Below are positions 31,666 to 42,844 of a DNA stretch of 64,000 nt, piece after piece. The notes beneath the pieces are model-generated. The model saw only the letters and a list, made by a program, of their open reading frames with translations, did not search any database and was not told where the DNA came from. Position 1 is the stretch's first letter; each line of letters begins with the position of its first letter. The stretch is taken from the NCBI GenBank assembly GCA_945910005.1, contig OX246737.1, positions 76,891,165-76,955,164 on the forward strand, read 5' to 3'. The position numbers and the translations under genes were made by a program. This stretch comes from Isoperla grammatica. Its lineage: Eukaryota; Arthropoda; Insecta; Plecoptera; Perlodidae.

Positions 31666-33040
31666 TTCAATGCACATATCAGTGGTCATTTTAGCGATAG
31701 TTTAAAATTATAGACCTCTCTTACTACACGCCTAAAAACTGCCAACGCAAAACAATACCCATTTCAATATTCATCATCGATTGGATGATGCGTATGGAAG
31801 TTATTAAGCCGTAAAGATCTTTATGAATCACTTTGTTTCAGTAACTGTTTACATCCCTTACTAGTCTGTGGGCCAAATTTCGCAATAATTTTTATCAGAA
31901 TGTCAACCTGTAAAAAAAATGAAAATCATACATTTCTTATTAGAAATTCCCGATGAAATAAAATTAATTTTACATCACAATAACATTACTTACATGGTGG
32001 ACTGTGTGTGTTCTTTACTCGTCCTACACTCAGTACGCCATGTAAACAGCTTGAAAATAGGCCGAACCGACTGGGTATTGTCCGCTCCAAACTGTACCGA
32101 ATTCCGAACTGAGTCCTGACATATAAACGCTCAAATAGAAGTACCGAGCTCAGAAACATGATGATACTAACTTGACAACATATATGATTGATCCTAAGTA
32201 ATTATATGTTGGTACCCCGCCTTGATTTCACGCCATTTGGGTTTGTTATTTGAGGTTAAATCCAGCTCAGATCTATTAAGGTACAACTCATGTAAACGGT
32301 GGCATCCATGACAATATTATGAGTCTCGTTCTAAGTTCGATGCTGCATGCAACTGAACATAAAACCCCTCTGTTTTCCACTCACTCCCGGCATGTGCGAA
32401 ATTGTAACTGGGATTGTCGCTACGTTTCCCCCATCGCTTGGTTAATTAGTTAATTTCAAATTCTAAATTCATCCAGATAACAATTTTGATTACATGACAA
32501 TATAAAGATGTGTATATATTTTTATTTCATTAAATTACTAGTTTGATATATTGTAAACAAAATAGTGGGCTCGGTTACAATTTAAGATACCAATTATTAA
32601 ATGTTGAGCCTCTTTTGAAATGGGAGTTTTTGTAAGTGTGCTCTTCTTTAATTTATTCCGGTTGTTCTTCTACGTTTTGGACTTGGCTGTTTTTTGTTGT
32701 TGCAATTTTTGCATATTTTGTGTGTGTGTACATGAATCCTTCGTTGAAACGTAAAGCTCCACATAACTATTGTGTTAGTTTACTTGTAGGCATTCTAACG
32801 TTTTGTTTCGATAGCATATCAGATAACTAATATTGAGTTAAATTTTGTTAGATTCTAATAATTCATAACAAAAGCTTATATGTCGTGAAAAAGTCGTTTC
32901 TATGATTTCACCATGTTCTTTTTAAAGCAACATTTTAGCAAAATATTAGAAAATAAATGGGTCGGAAATGTAATTAAGCTAAAACATATTTCCCATAGGT
33001 AAGGGGTGTACAAAAATGGCGCTCACCGGTAGCCGATGTG
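31666..33040. other. No recognised feature
   Basis: AT-rich unique-looking DNA with small open frames only (up to 66 codons). Nothing supported. Confidence 0.5.
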
Positions 33041-34353
33041 CAGAGGGTGAGCGAAGGGTAGTACTTGTCCGTCAAACGTCGTATCACGTCGACTTGCTCC
33101 AAGGTGAGTTGAACGGCGTCTCGGAACTGTGACTCGCACGGAACATAGGCTGCCCACACCTGCAGACAGTGACGTCACAATGAGTGAAGGGTAGAACTAG
33201 TCTGTCACACGTCGTATCACGTCGACCTGCTCAAGGTGAGTTGAACGGCGTCTCACGGAACATAGGCTGCCCACACCTGCAGACAGTGACGTCACAATGA
33301 GTGAAGGGTAGTACTAGTGTGTCACACGTCGTATCACGTCGACCTGCTCAAGGTGAGTTGAACGGCGTCTCACGGAACATAGGCTGCCCACACCTGCAGA
33401 CAGTGACGTCACAATGAGTGAAGGGTAGTACTAGTCTGTCACACGTCGTATCACGTCGACCTGCTCAAGGTGAGTTGAACGGCGTCTCGGAACTGTGACT
33501 CGCACGGAACATAGGCTGCCCACACCTGCAGACAGTGACGTCACAATGAGTGAAGGGTAGTACTAGTCTGTCACACGTCGTATCACGTCGACCTGCTCAA
33601 GGTGAGTTGAACGGCGTCTCACGGAACATAGGCTGCCCACACCTGCAGACAGTGACGTCACAATGAGTGAAGGGTAGTACTAGTCTGTCACACGTCGTAT
33701 CACGTCGACCTGCTCAAGGTGAGTTGAACGGCGTCTCAGGGAACATAGGCTGCCCACACCTGCAGACAGTGACGTCACAATGAGTGAAGGGTAGTACTAG
33801 TCTGTCACACGTCGTATCACGTCGACCTGCTCAAGGTGAGTTGAACGGCGTCTCACGGAACATAGGCTGCCCACACCTGCAGACAGTGACGTCACAATGA
33901 GTGAAGGGTAGTACTAGTCTGTCACACGTCGTATCACGTCGACCTGCTCAAGGTGAGTTGAGCGGCGTCTCACGGAACATAGGCTGCCCACACCTGCAGA
34001 CAGTGACGTCACAATAAGTGAAGGGTAGTACTAGTCTGTCACACGTCGTATCACGTCGACCTGCTCAAGGTGAGTTGAACGGCGTCTCACGGAACATAGG
34101 CTGCCCACACCTGCAGACAGTGACGTCACAATAAGTGAAGGGTAGTACTAGTCTGTCACACGTCGTATCACGTCGACCTGCTCAAGGTGAGTTGAACGGC
34201 GTCTCACGGAACATAGGCTGCCCACACCTGCAGACAGTGACGTCACAATGAGTGAAGGGTAGTACTAGTCTGTCACACGTCGTATCACGTCGACCTGCTC
34301 AAGGTGAGTTGAACGGCGTCTCACGGAACATAGGCTGCCCACACCTGCAGACA
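33041..34353. repeat. 117-bp satellite array, left part
   Basis: About 11 units of 117 bp; a longer variant unit adds cggaactgtgactcg (33110, 33485). Every unit carries the perfect palindrome TGACGTCA, plus ATCACGTCGAC and CACCTGCAG. The first unit is the most diverged. The array is broken at 34353 by LINE A and resumes at 38826. Confidence 0.96.
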
Positions 34354-34468
34354 TATGGTTATTCGACGCGCGGTCGAGCAGAGCGGACGTGTTTTTGGAG
34401 AGCTCCCGTCGAGTGGGTTAGCAGTGTTAGTGTAGTGTTCAAATTCCGAGTGAAGTGCGACCTAGATC

Positions 34469-35587
34469 ATGGCAAGTGGAGACATTCTAAGTGTCGTAAC
34501 TGATACCAACAAGTCGGTGAAGTTACTGTGTTCCCAGCTTGCAAGCACTAATACCGATCTGTGTGAGCTAAAAATCAGTGTGGATTCGAGATTAACTGCG
34601 CTAGAAAATGAAATTAAAAGAATTAATTCCGTTAACAGTGACTTACAAACTGCAAATGTTACCTTGCGCCGTCAATCGGATGAGTTGTATAAGAAGGTTG
34701 ACTATCTTGAGAATCAGTCACGTCGCAACAATCTCGTCATGTATGGATGCGATGAGGTTGAACATGAAACTTGGGCAATATCTGAAAAATACGTGTTGGA
34801 CGTGTTACGCGAACAGCTAGGCATTGAACTTGCCGACTGGGAGATAGAGCGCGCACATCGTGTTGGTGGCAGACCGGGCAAACGACCTATCGTTTTCAAG
34901 CTTCTAAGCTTTAAAACAAAAGTCAGAATATTGCAAGAATTGCCAAAGTTACGCGGTAGTGGTTTAGCTATATCCGAGGACTTCTCCGACAGTGTAAAGC
35001 GATCACGTGAGTTCCTTAAGCGACACTTGATAGCTGCGAAGAACGAAGGTTGCCATGCGTTCCTACGGTTTGACAAGTTAATAATCAACGGAGAAATGTG
35101 GAATGTACAACGCTGCGTTGAGTACGACCGCATGATAGCTAGCCAAAAAGACTTGCGAAGCGCAGTGGAGACCACCAGCAACGCGACCTTCGAGACACCT
35201 GCTTCTTTGTCCCCGGCCATTGCCACCGCGGAAGGGGGGGTGAAGAGTGGAACAGGTCCACCCCCGACCGCTATTCACACCGAGAGGCAGGAATCCGAGT
35301 TGCCACTTGCTGAGAGCGCTCATGATGACGTCACCGCTGAGCCGAGTCGGGAGGAAGGGGCTGCCCAGGCAGGGAGACCGAATGTTTCTACCACCACCGC
35401 CTGGCCCACTCAAACTGCAGCTAAACGTGACGCAGATTGCAATCCTGTACAGCAGAGAACGCCGACCCGCCATGGTGGTGCAACACCCGTAGTCAAGTTG
35501 TCCTCGCCACACAAGCGACCCCCTCTCTCTGGTAAACCGCCTACGCGCTACTCTAGCCGGCTGACAAGAGCAAGCCAGCTTAGCTAG
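34469..35587 (+). CDS. LINE A ORF1, nucleic-acid-binding protein
   Basis: 372 codons, ATG at 34469. The N-terminal half is a coiled coil (heptad-like LTALENEIKRINSVNSDLQ, LYKKVDYLENQSRRNN). It is followed by the RRM/CTD-like core seen in LINE ORF1 of the transposase-22 type (NLVMYGCDEVE, IERAHRVGGRPGKRPIVFKL, REFLKRHLIAAKNEG) and a Pro/Thr/Ser-rich tail. Such proteins trimerise and coat the LINE RNA. It ends at TAG 35585-35587, after which the same frame stays open into ORF2. Confidence 0.88.
   Translation: MASGDILSVVTDTNKSVKLLCSQLASTNTDLCELKISVDSRLTALENEIKRINSVNSDLQTANVTLRRQSDELYKKVDYLENQSRRNNLVMYGCDEVEHETWAISEKYVLDVLREQLGIELADWEIERAHRVGGRPGKRPIVFKLLSFKTKVRILQELPKLRGSGLAISEDFSDSVKRSREFLKRHLIAAKNEGCHAFLRFDKLIINGEMWNVQRCVEYDRMIASQKDLRSAVETTSNATFETPASLSPAIATAEGGVKSGTGPPPTAIHTERQESELPLAESAHDDVTAEPSREEGAAQAGRPNVSTTTAWPTQTAAKRDADCNPVQQRTPTRHGGATPVVKLSSPHKRPPLSGKPPTRYSSRLTRASQLS
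35585..35587 (+). promoter_or_regulatory. TAG between ORF1 and ORF2 (possible readthrough site)
   Basis: ORF1 and ORF2 share one frame; only this TAG separates them. The downstream context is GGAACTGGGAGTGGAGAG, purine-rich. The next in-frame ATG is about 480 bases later, after most of the endonuclease, so ORF2 needs readthrough, reinitiation or a non-AUG start (a GTG occurs at 35630). TAG-GGA with a purine-rich stretch resembles the gag/pol readthrough context of murine leukaemia virus. Confidence 0.6.
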
Positions 35588-38479
35588 GGAACTGGGAGTG
35601 GAGAGATTGAGAAGAATAATAAGGTAGCTGTGAATAAATTATTACGTATTGGTCATACAAATATTAGGTCTATCATCAAAAACAGTGATGAACTTTCAGA
35701 AGCGCTATTACTCAACAGATTTGATATACTTGCCCTAACCGAAACATGGCTTAAACCATCTGTGAATCCGCCATACTTAAATATTAACGGCTATAATTTT
35801 TATAGAGCTGACAGAGCCAATGATAGGAGGGGGGGCGGAGTTGCGGTATTTGTTCGTGATGACATAAATGTGACAATTCTGGAATCCGCACAAGCAAACA
35901 TAGAGCAATTGTGGATCAAGTTCAAAATAAAATCTATAAATGTAGTATTAGGGACTATATATAGACCGCCATCTGGGAACTTAAGCTTAGATGAATTAGA
36001 AGAAAACATACAGAGATTTTGTATTCCCGAGGATCATGCTATATGGGTAGGTGACCTGAATATCGACATGGCCAAACCTGAGTGTCAAGATAATCGTGTG
36101 TTGCACAAACTGCTTAGAACTTACAGCTTTACTCAGGTAGTGCAAGAATGTACCCGTATCACACAAACATCCCGCACTTTATTAGACGTAATAAATGTGA
36201 GTAATGCTTCTATTGTAAAGCAAACTGGGCAACTTCATCCTATCGGCAACTCAGATCACAATCTTACCTTTATCGATTATAATATCACGTTACCCAAAAA
36301 GACAATAGTGAATAAAAAAATACGACCTCTTACAACCAGTAACATATCGGCACTTAATGAAAGTGCGATGCATACACCTTGGTATTCTGTTAGGGACATT
36401 ATTGACATTAACAAGAAAGTGGAGACAGTTAACTCCATTATAACAACACTACTGGACACACATGTCCCAACCAAAAACATTCGAGTTACTAGGGGCCCTG
36501 CTCCATGGCTTACGGACGAATTACGTGGAGAAATGAAAGCACGAGAAAAGGCTAGATTAAAGTTCAAACTCACTAGTGATTCCAAAGACTGGGATAATTA
36601 TGTACACTTAAGAAATAAAATCAACACGAGGGTGCGATCGTTAAAAATAAATTATTTTAATGAAACCATAAATAGTAACATTAATAATTCAAAATTACTT
36701 TGGCAAAGTCTTAAAAAGCACTCGGTTACAAAACACAAACACACAAATCCTATCCCCAGTAACATGTTAGTTCCTGATGAGATTAACGCCTTCTTCAATC
36801 ACGTTACAAAAAATCAAATCAAAACTCCTGAATTAATTGAAGAAATAAATCGTTTAAGGACAGTAGACACCCTAACACATATTCCATTCTCTTTTAGAAA
36901 CGTGGTTTGCGATGACGTGTCAAAGCACCTTTCGAAGATAACAACAACGGCCACAGGTGCCGACAATATTAATATAAACATACTACAATTACTATCGCCT
37001 TATTTAATAAATATAATCACCGATATTATTAATACAGCTTTGACAACTTCAACCTTCCCAAACAGCTGGAAAGAGGCTATAATTACACCTATACCGAAAA
37101 CGAACACAGTAAAATCACTGAATGACCTTAGGCCAATAAGTATTCTTCCTACTACATCAAAACTTTTAGAGAAGATAATGGCAGAGCAAATTAATGAGCA
37201 TATATCCAACAATCTATGTGACTTCTTTAAAAATCAATCGGGGTTTAGAAGAGATCACAGTACTACCACCGCGCTTATTTCTGTAGTAGATGAACTGAGG
37301 AACAACATTGACAATGGTAATACTAGTTTACTCTTACTCCTAGATTATAGTAAGGCCTTCGACACAATTGACCATGACATGCTTCTGGCAAAACTCTACA
37401 ACATGGGATTTTCTAAATCAGCCGAAAAGTTAGTTAAAAGTTATTTATCTGAAAGAACTCAAAAAGTTAAAGTTGTTAAGGACAATGAAGTATTAATATC
37501 ACAACCGCTAACAGTGCATTGCGGAGTGCCACAAGGATCAATCCTTGGACCATTATTCTTTAATATATTTGCCCAAAGTCTGCCAGCAGTGACTAGACGT
37601 ATTAATATATATCAGTATGCAGATGATGTGCAAGGTATTTTGGAAGTAAATCTAGAAACAATAGAAACAATAGAAGAGAGTTTTCATAACTTTAACACTG
37701 ATCTTCAACTACTCGCGGAATGGTCGATGAAAAATGGTCTGAACTTTAATCCTAGTAAGTCGACAGTTATCCTTATAGGTAGCAAACACAATGAACAAGT
37801 AGTCCGAAATTTACTAAATGGGAATAAGATTTCTGCTATAAAAATGTGCGGTACAACTCTGCCTTTGTCAGACGAAGGGAAAAACCTTGGAGTATTGTTT
37901 GACAGTAACTTATCCTTCGATAAACACATCCAGAAACAGTGTGCAAAAGCCTATGGTGTACTTAGATCCCTCTATAAATGGAAACTGGAGCTTAGTGAAA
38001 ATGTTAAATTAAATCTCATAAATTCCTTAATAAACCCATTGTTTGATTATGCGGATACAGTGTACATGGGTATTAATGAAAATGTATTAAAACAAATTCA
38101 AAAGGTACAGAATGCATCAATTCGCTTTGCGTGTAATATTAGAAAGTTTGACCACATTAGCCACATATATGATAAACACAAAATTCTAAAAATGCACCAA
38201 CGTAGAACCTTACATTATTATTGCAATATCGCGAGAATCATAAGAAATAAAAGACCGGGTTATTTATATAATAAACTAAAACATACGGGCTCGTACCACA
38301 GTTATAATACAAGGAATAGTACGTATGAAATCCCCTTACATCACTCTGTGGCAGGCAGTGCTTCTTTCTCAGTTCTCGCCCCTAAGCTATGGAACATGTT
38401 GCCCCATTCAATTAAGCAAGCAACCAATAGTTCGTACGTATTCAAACAAAAGTGTTATAAGTGGATTCTCAATACCTAG
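35588..38479 (+). CDS. LINE A ORF2: APE endonuclease and reverse transcriptase
   Basis: Open from the TAG to 38479 (949 codons counted from the GTG at 35630). Endonuclease: LLRIGHTNIRSI (4-14), LTETWLKP, GGGVAVFVRDD, GTIYRPPSGN, VGDLNIDM, and SDHNLTF (~206). RT: SLNDLRPISILPTTSKLLEK, LDYSKAFDTIDHDML, GVPQGSILGPLFFNIF, catalytic YADD at 663-666, then thumb region. A C-terminal segment with the NTRNS...PLHHS...AGSASFSVLAPKLWNMLP pattern is common in CR1/Jockey-like LINEs. No stops or shifts. It nicks the target and copies LINE RNA in place. No conventional start codon precedes the endonuclease. Confidence 0.92.
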   Translation, partial: GTGSGEIEKNNKVAVNKLLRIGHTNIRSIIKNSDELSEALLLNRFDILALTETWLKPSVNPPYLNINGYNFYRADRANDRRGGGVAVFVRDDINVTILESAQANIEQLWIKFKIKSINVVLGTIYRPPSGNLSLDELEENIQRFCIPEDHAIWVGDLNIDMAKPECQDNRVLHKLLRTYSFTQVVQECTRITQTSRTLLDVINVSNASIVKQTGQLHPIGNSDHNLTFIDYNITLPKKTIVNKKIRPLTTSNISALNESAMHTPWYSVRDIIDINKKVETVNSIITTLLDTHVPTKNIRVTRGPAPWLTDELRGEMKAREKARLKFKLTSDSKDWDNYVHLRNKINTRVRSLKINYFNETINSNINNSKLLWQSLKKHSVTKHKHTNPIPSNMLVPDEINAFFNHVTKNQIKTPELIEEINRLRTVDTLTHIPFSFRNVVCDDVSKHLSKITTTATGADNININILQLLSPYLINIITDIINTALTTSTFPNSWKEAIITPIPKTNTVKSLNDLRPISILPTTSKLLEKIMAEQINEHISNNLCDFFKNQSGFRRDHSTTTALISVVDELRNNIDNGNTSLLLLLDYSKAFDTIDHDMLLAKLYNMGFSKSAEKLVKSYLSERTQKVKVVKDNEVLISQPLTVHCGVPQGSILGPLFFNIFAQSLPAVTRRINIYQYADDVQGILEVNLETIETIEESFHNFNTDLQLLAEWSMKNGLNFNPSKSTVILIGSKHNEQVVRNLLNGNKISAIKMCGTTLPLSDEGKNLGVLFDSNLSFDKHIQKQCAKAYGVLRSLYKWKLELSENVKLNLINSLINPLFDYADTVYMGINENVLKQIQKVQNASIRFACNIRKFDHISHIYDKHKILKMHQRRTLHYYCNIARIIRNKRPGYLYNKLKHTGSYHSYNTRNSTYEIPLHHSVAGSASFSVLAPKLWNMLPHSIKQATNSSYVFKQKCYKWILNT

Positions 38480-38797
38480 TTTAGTTACATTTTATGCATA
38501 TTTCTATTTTAGAGTTACTTTAATAAGCATTAGTTTTTATAGTTAATTAGGCGTATCAATGCATATATTGCATTTTTTTTTTGTACTGTGTATATATTTA
38601 ATGTGTATAGTTGTTAACGTCTGTAAGCCATATAACATGTCTAGGTATATGCGTTGCAGCTAATATCTTCATACAGTGGAACATCTCTTACTGCATTAAT
38701 ATGATTATAGACTAAGACTGTAAACATAGGTTAGGTGGAAGAGCGAACTCTGTTCGAACCTCGCCTTTTTGTATTGCTTATTGCAAATAAAGACCTT

Positions 38798-38825
38798 TGT
38801 ATTGTATTGTATTGTATTGTATTGT
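38798..38825 (+). repeat. (ATTGT)n tail of LINE A
   Basis: Five to six pentanucleotide repeats join the LINE directly to the satellite. Confidence 0.92.
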
Positions 38826-41785
38826 AATGAGTGAAGGGTAGTACTAGTCTGTCACACGTCGTATCACGTCGACCTGCTCAAGGTGAGTTGAACGGCGTCT
38901 CACGGAACATAGGCTGCCCACACCTGCAGACAGTGACGTCACAATGAGTGAAGGGTAGTACTAGTCTGTCACACGTCGTATCACGTCGACCTGCTCAAGG
39001 TGAGTTGAACGGCGTCTCACGGAACATAGGCTGCCCACACCTGCAGACAGTGACGTCACAATGAGTGAAGGGTAGTACTAGTCTGTCACACGTCGTATCA
39101 CGTCGACCTGCTCAAGGTGAGTTGAACGGCGTCTCACGGAACATAGGCTGCCCACACCTGCAGACAGTGACGTCACAATGAGTGAAGGGTAGTACTAGTC
39201 TGTCACACGTAGTATCACGTCGACCTGCTCAAGGTGAGTTGAACGGCGTCTCACGGAACATAGGCTGCCCACACCTGCAGACAGTGACGTCACAATGAGT
39301 GAAGGGAAGTACTAGTCTGTCACACGTCGTATCACGTCGACCTGCTCAAGGTGAGTTGAACGGCGTCTCGGAACTGTGACTCGCACGGAACATAGGCTGC
39401 CCACACCTGCAGACAGTGACGTCACAATGAGTGAAGGGTAGTACTAGTCTGTCACACGTCGTATCACGTCGACCTGCTCAAGGTGAGTTGAACGGCGTCT
39501 CACGGAACATAGGCTGCCCACACCTGCAGACAGTGACGTCACAATGAGTGAAGGGTAGTACTAGTCTGTCACACGTCGTATCACGTCGACCTGCTCAAGG
39601 TGAGTTGAACGGCGTCTCACGGAACATAGGCTGCCCACACCTGCAGACAGTGACGTCACAATGAGTGAAGGGTAGTACTAGTCTGTCACACGTCGTATCA
39701 CGTCGACCTGCTCAAGGTGAGTTGAACGGCGTCTCACGGAACATAGGCTGCCCACACCTGCAGACAGTGACGTCACAATGAGTGAAGGGTAGTACTAGTC
39801 TGTCACACGTCGTATCACGTCGACCTGCTCAAGGTGAGTTGAACGGCGTCTCACGGAACATAGGCTGCCCACACCTGCAGACAGTGACGTCACAATGAGT
39901 GAAGGGTAGTACTAGTCTGTCACACGTCGTATCACGTCGACCTGCTCAAGGTGAGTTGAACGGCGTCTCACGGAACATAGGCTGCCCACACCTGCAGACA
40001 GTGACGTCACAATGAGTGAAGGGTAGTACTAGTCTGTCACACGTCGTATCACGTCGACCTGCTCAAGGTGAGTTGAACGGCGTCTCACGGAACATAGGCT
40101 GCCCACACCTGCAGACAGTGACGTCACAATGAGTGAAGGGTAGTACTAGTCTGTCACACGTCGTATCACGTCGACCTGCTCAAGGTGAGTTGAACGGCGT
40201 CTCACGGAACATAGGCTGCCCACACCTGCAGACAGTGACGTCACAATGAGTGAAGGGTAGTACTAGTCTGTCACACGTCGTATCACGTCGACCTGCTCAA
40301 GGTGAGTTGAACGGCGTCTCACGGAACATAGGCTGCCCACACCTGCAGACAGTGACGTCACAATGAGTGAAGGGTAGTACTAGTCTGTCACACGTAGTAT
40401 CACGTCGACCTGCTCAAGGTGAGTTGAACGGCGTCTCAGGGAACATAGGCTGCCCACACCTGCAGACAGTGACGTCACAATGAGTGAAGGGTAGTACTAG
40501 TCTGTCACACGTCGTATCACGTCGACCTGCTCAAGGTGAGTTGAACGGCGTCTCACGGAACATAGGCTGCTCACACCTGCAGACAGTGACGTCACAATGA
40601 GTGAAGGGTAGTACTAGTCTGTCACACGTCGTATCACGTCGACCTGCTCAAGGTGAGTTGAACGGCGTCTCACGGAACATAGGCTGCCCACACCTGCAGA
40701 CAGTGACGTCACAATGAGTGAAGGGTAGTACTAGTCTGTCACACGTCGTATCACGTCGACCTGCTCAAGGTGAGTTGAACGGCGTCTCACGGAACATAGG
40801 CTGCCCACACCTGCAGACAGTGACGTCACAATGAGTGAAGGGTAGTACTAGTCTGTCACACGTCGTATCACGTCGACCTGCTCAAGGTGAGTTGAACGGC
40901 GTCTCACGGAACATAGGCTGCCCACACCTGCAGACAGTGACGTCACAATGAGTGAAGGGTAGTACTAGTCTGTCACACGTCGTATCACGTCGACCTGCTC
41001 AAGGTGAGTTGAACGGCGTCTCACGGAACATAGGCTGCCCACACCTGCAGACAGTGACGTCACAATGAGTGAAGGGTAGTACTAGTCTGTCACACGTAGT
41101 ATCACGTCGACCTGCTCAAGGTGAGTTGAACGGCGTCTCAGGGAACATAGGCTGCCCACACCTGCAGACAGTGACGTCACAATGAGTGAAGGGTAGTACT
41201 AGTCTGTCACACGTCGTATCACGTCGACCTGCTCAAGGTGAGTTGAACGGCGTCTCACGGAACATAGGCTGCTCACACCTGCAGACAGTGACGTCACAAT
41301 GAGTGAAGGGTAGTACTAGTCTGTCACACGTCGTATCACGTCGACCTGCTCAAGGTGAGTTGAACGGCGTCTCACGGAACATAGGCTGCCCACACCTGCA
41401 GACAGTGACGTCACAATGAGTGAAGGGTAGTACTAGTCTGTCACACGTCGTATCACGTCGACCTGCTCAAGGTGAGTTGAACGGCGTCTCACGGAACATA
41501 GGCTGCCCACACCTGCAGACAGTGACGTCACAATGAGTGAAGGGTAGTACTAGTCTGTCACACGTCGTATCACGTCGACCTGCTCAAGGTGAGTTGAACG
41601 GCGTCTCACGGAACATAGGCTGCCCACACCTGCAGACAGTGACGTCACAATGAGTGAAGGGTAGTACTAGTCTGTCACACGTCGTATCACGTCGACCTGC
41701 TCATGGTGAGTTGAACGGCGTCTCACGGAACATAGGCTGCCCACACCTGCAGACAGTGACGTCACAACGAGCGAAGGGTAGTACG
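38826..41785. repeat. 117-bp satellite array, right part
   Basis: About 25 units. A combination of variants (cacgtagtatc, cagggaacata, gctgctcacac in successive units) recurs after exactly 702 bp (about 40391 and 41093), i.e. six units, showing a higher-order duplication. One long-variant unit is at 39370. Confidence 0.96.
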
Positions 41786-41953
41786 TACAGTGACGTATAA
41801 TTAAAATAAGAACTGCAAATAAATTATCTCTGTAAACAGATTGTAATGCGACTTCCCGTAATATCTTCGACCGACGGCGAGGAAACAGATAGGCCATGGA
41901 AGCTTGCAACATATATCGCACGATATTTTACGGCATATGACACTCCTTACATC

Positions 41954-42836
41954 CAGGGGCGGACCTAGCCTTGATTTATGGGGGGGGGGGTTTCATGGAA
42001 GGCGATTGCCAATTATTATGGGGGGGGGCTTAAGTGCATGCTATATATACAAGTTTTGGGGAGTAATGTACATTATGTTTAATTTTATCAATTACATTTT
42101 CAAAACATACTTTACTTCATTCAATACTGTCATTATCACTTTTGGGTGAAGCAATAACATAGTTGTCACTAATTTTGACGTATAAACGAACAACACACGT
42201 AATATTTTTTTTTATTTTGAGATAATTTTGGAACTTTCAGGGGTGTCATTCGGGAATAACGTAATTTCACACTAAGTATCGATTTGTAAGTGAACCTGAG
42301 AATATCCATTTCATTTGATTCCTTTTAATTAATGTCATTTACATGTTCTTTAAGGGTATACAAACAAACGTGCGTGACATACCACAGATTTTAAGATAAT
42401 AACAGAAGTTAAACGGGCTGTCAGTGGAAAATTACCTTATGTCACACAGAGTGGCGATTTGTAAGAGAACCAGAGTATATTCATTTAATTTGATTCCTGC
42501 CAGTTAATCTCAATTAGATCTTGTTTAATCACATATAGGCCTAAACATACCTGCGTGACATACTACAGATTTTGAGATAATTACGTAAGTTTAACGGGCT
42601 GTCAAAAAACTGTCATTCGAAAATCACTTAATTTCACACATAGTAGCGATTTGTATAAGAGAACCTGAGTATGGATAACATGCGGATACGTCGGCCGGGG
42701 CGGATACAGGCTCGATTAGTTACACAAAGCATGGCAACTAAAGTTCGGTAACGACTCCAAAAATTATTCAAAATTTCCATTTTTTTTGGGTCATGGGGGG
42801 GGCGGTCGCCCCCCCCCCCCCCTGTATCCGCCCCTG
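41954..42836. mobile_element. hAT-type MITE with perfect 8-bp target duplication
   Basis: 883 bp, starting CAGGGGCGGACCTAG and ending CCTGTATCCGCCCCTG. It is flanked on both sides by CTTACATC (41946-41953 and 42837-42844). CAGGGGCGG ends with 8-bp duplications are typical of hAT elements. Both ends contain long G/C runs. Inside are three diverged ~165-bp direct repeats (core cgatttgtaagWgaacc.gag, near 42285, 42452 and 42647). No transposase. Confidence 0.92.
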
Positions 42837-42844
42837 CTTACATC

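Larger units (their letters stand above)
34354..38825 (+). mobile_element. LINE A: full-length, two open frames, ATTGT tail
   Basis: 4.47-kb non-LTR retrotransposon: short 5' UTR (34354-34468), ORF1, a single TAG, ORF2 (APE endonuclease plus RT), an aataaa signal near 38786 and a tail of five to six ATTGT repeats. It is inserted in the 117-bp satellite. About 10 bp of the unit (gtgacgtcac) is missing across the insertion, so there is a small target deletion instead of a duplication. Both frames lack internal damage, suggesting recent activity. The short-repeat tail argues against the poly(A)-tailed L1 type and fits CR1/L2-like groups, but I do not assign the clade. Confidence 0.93.
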
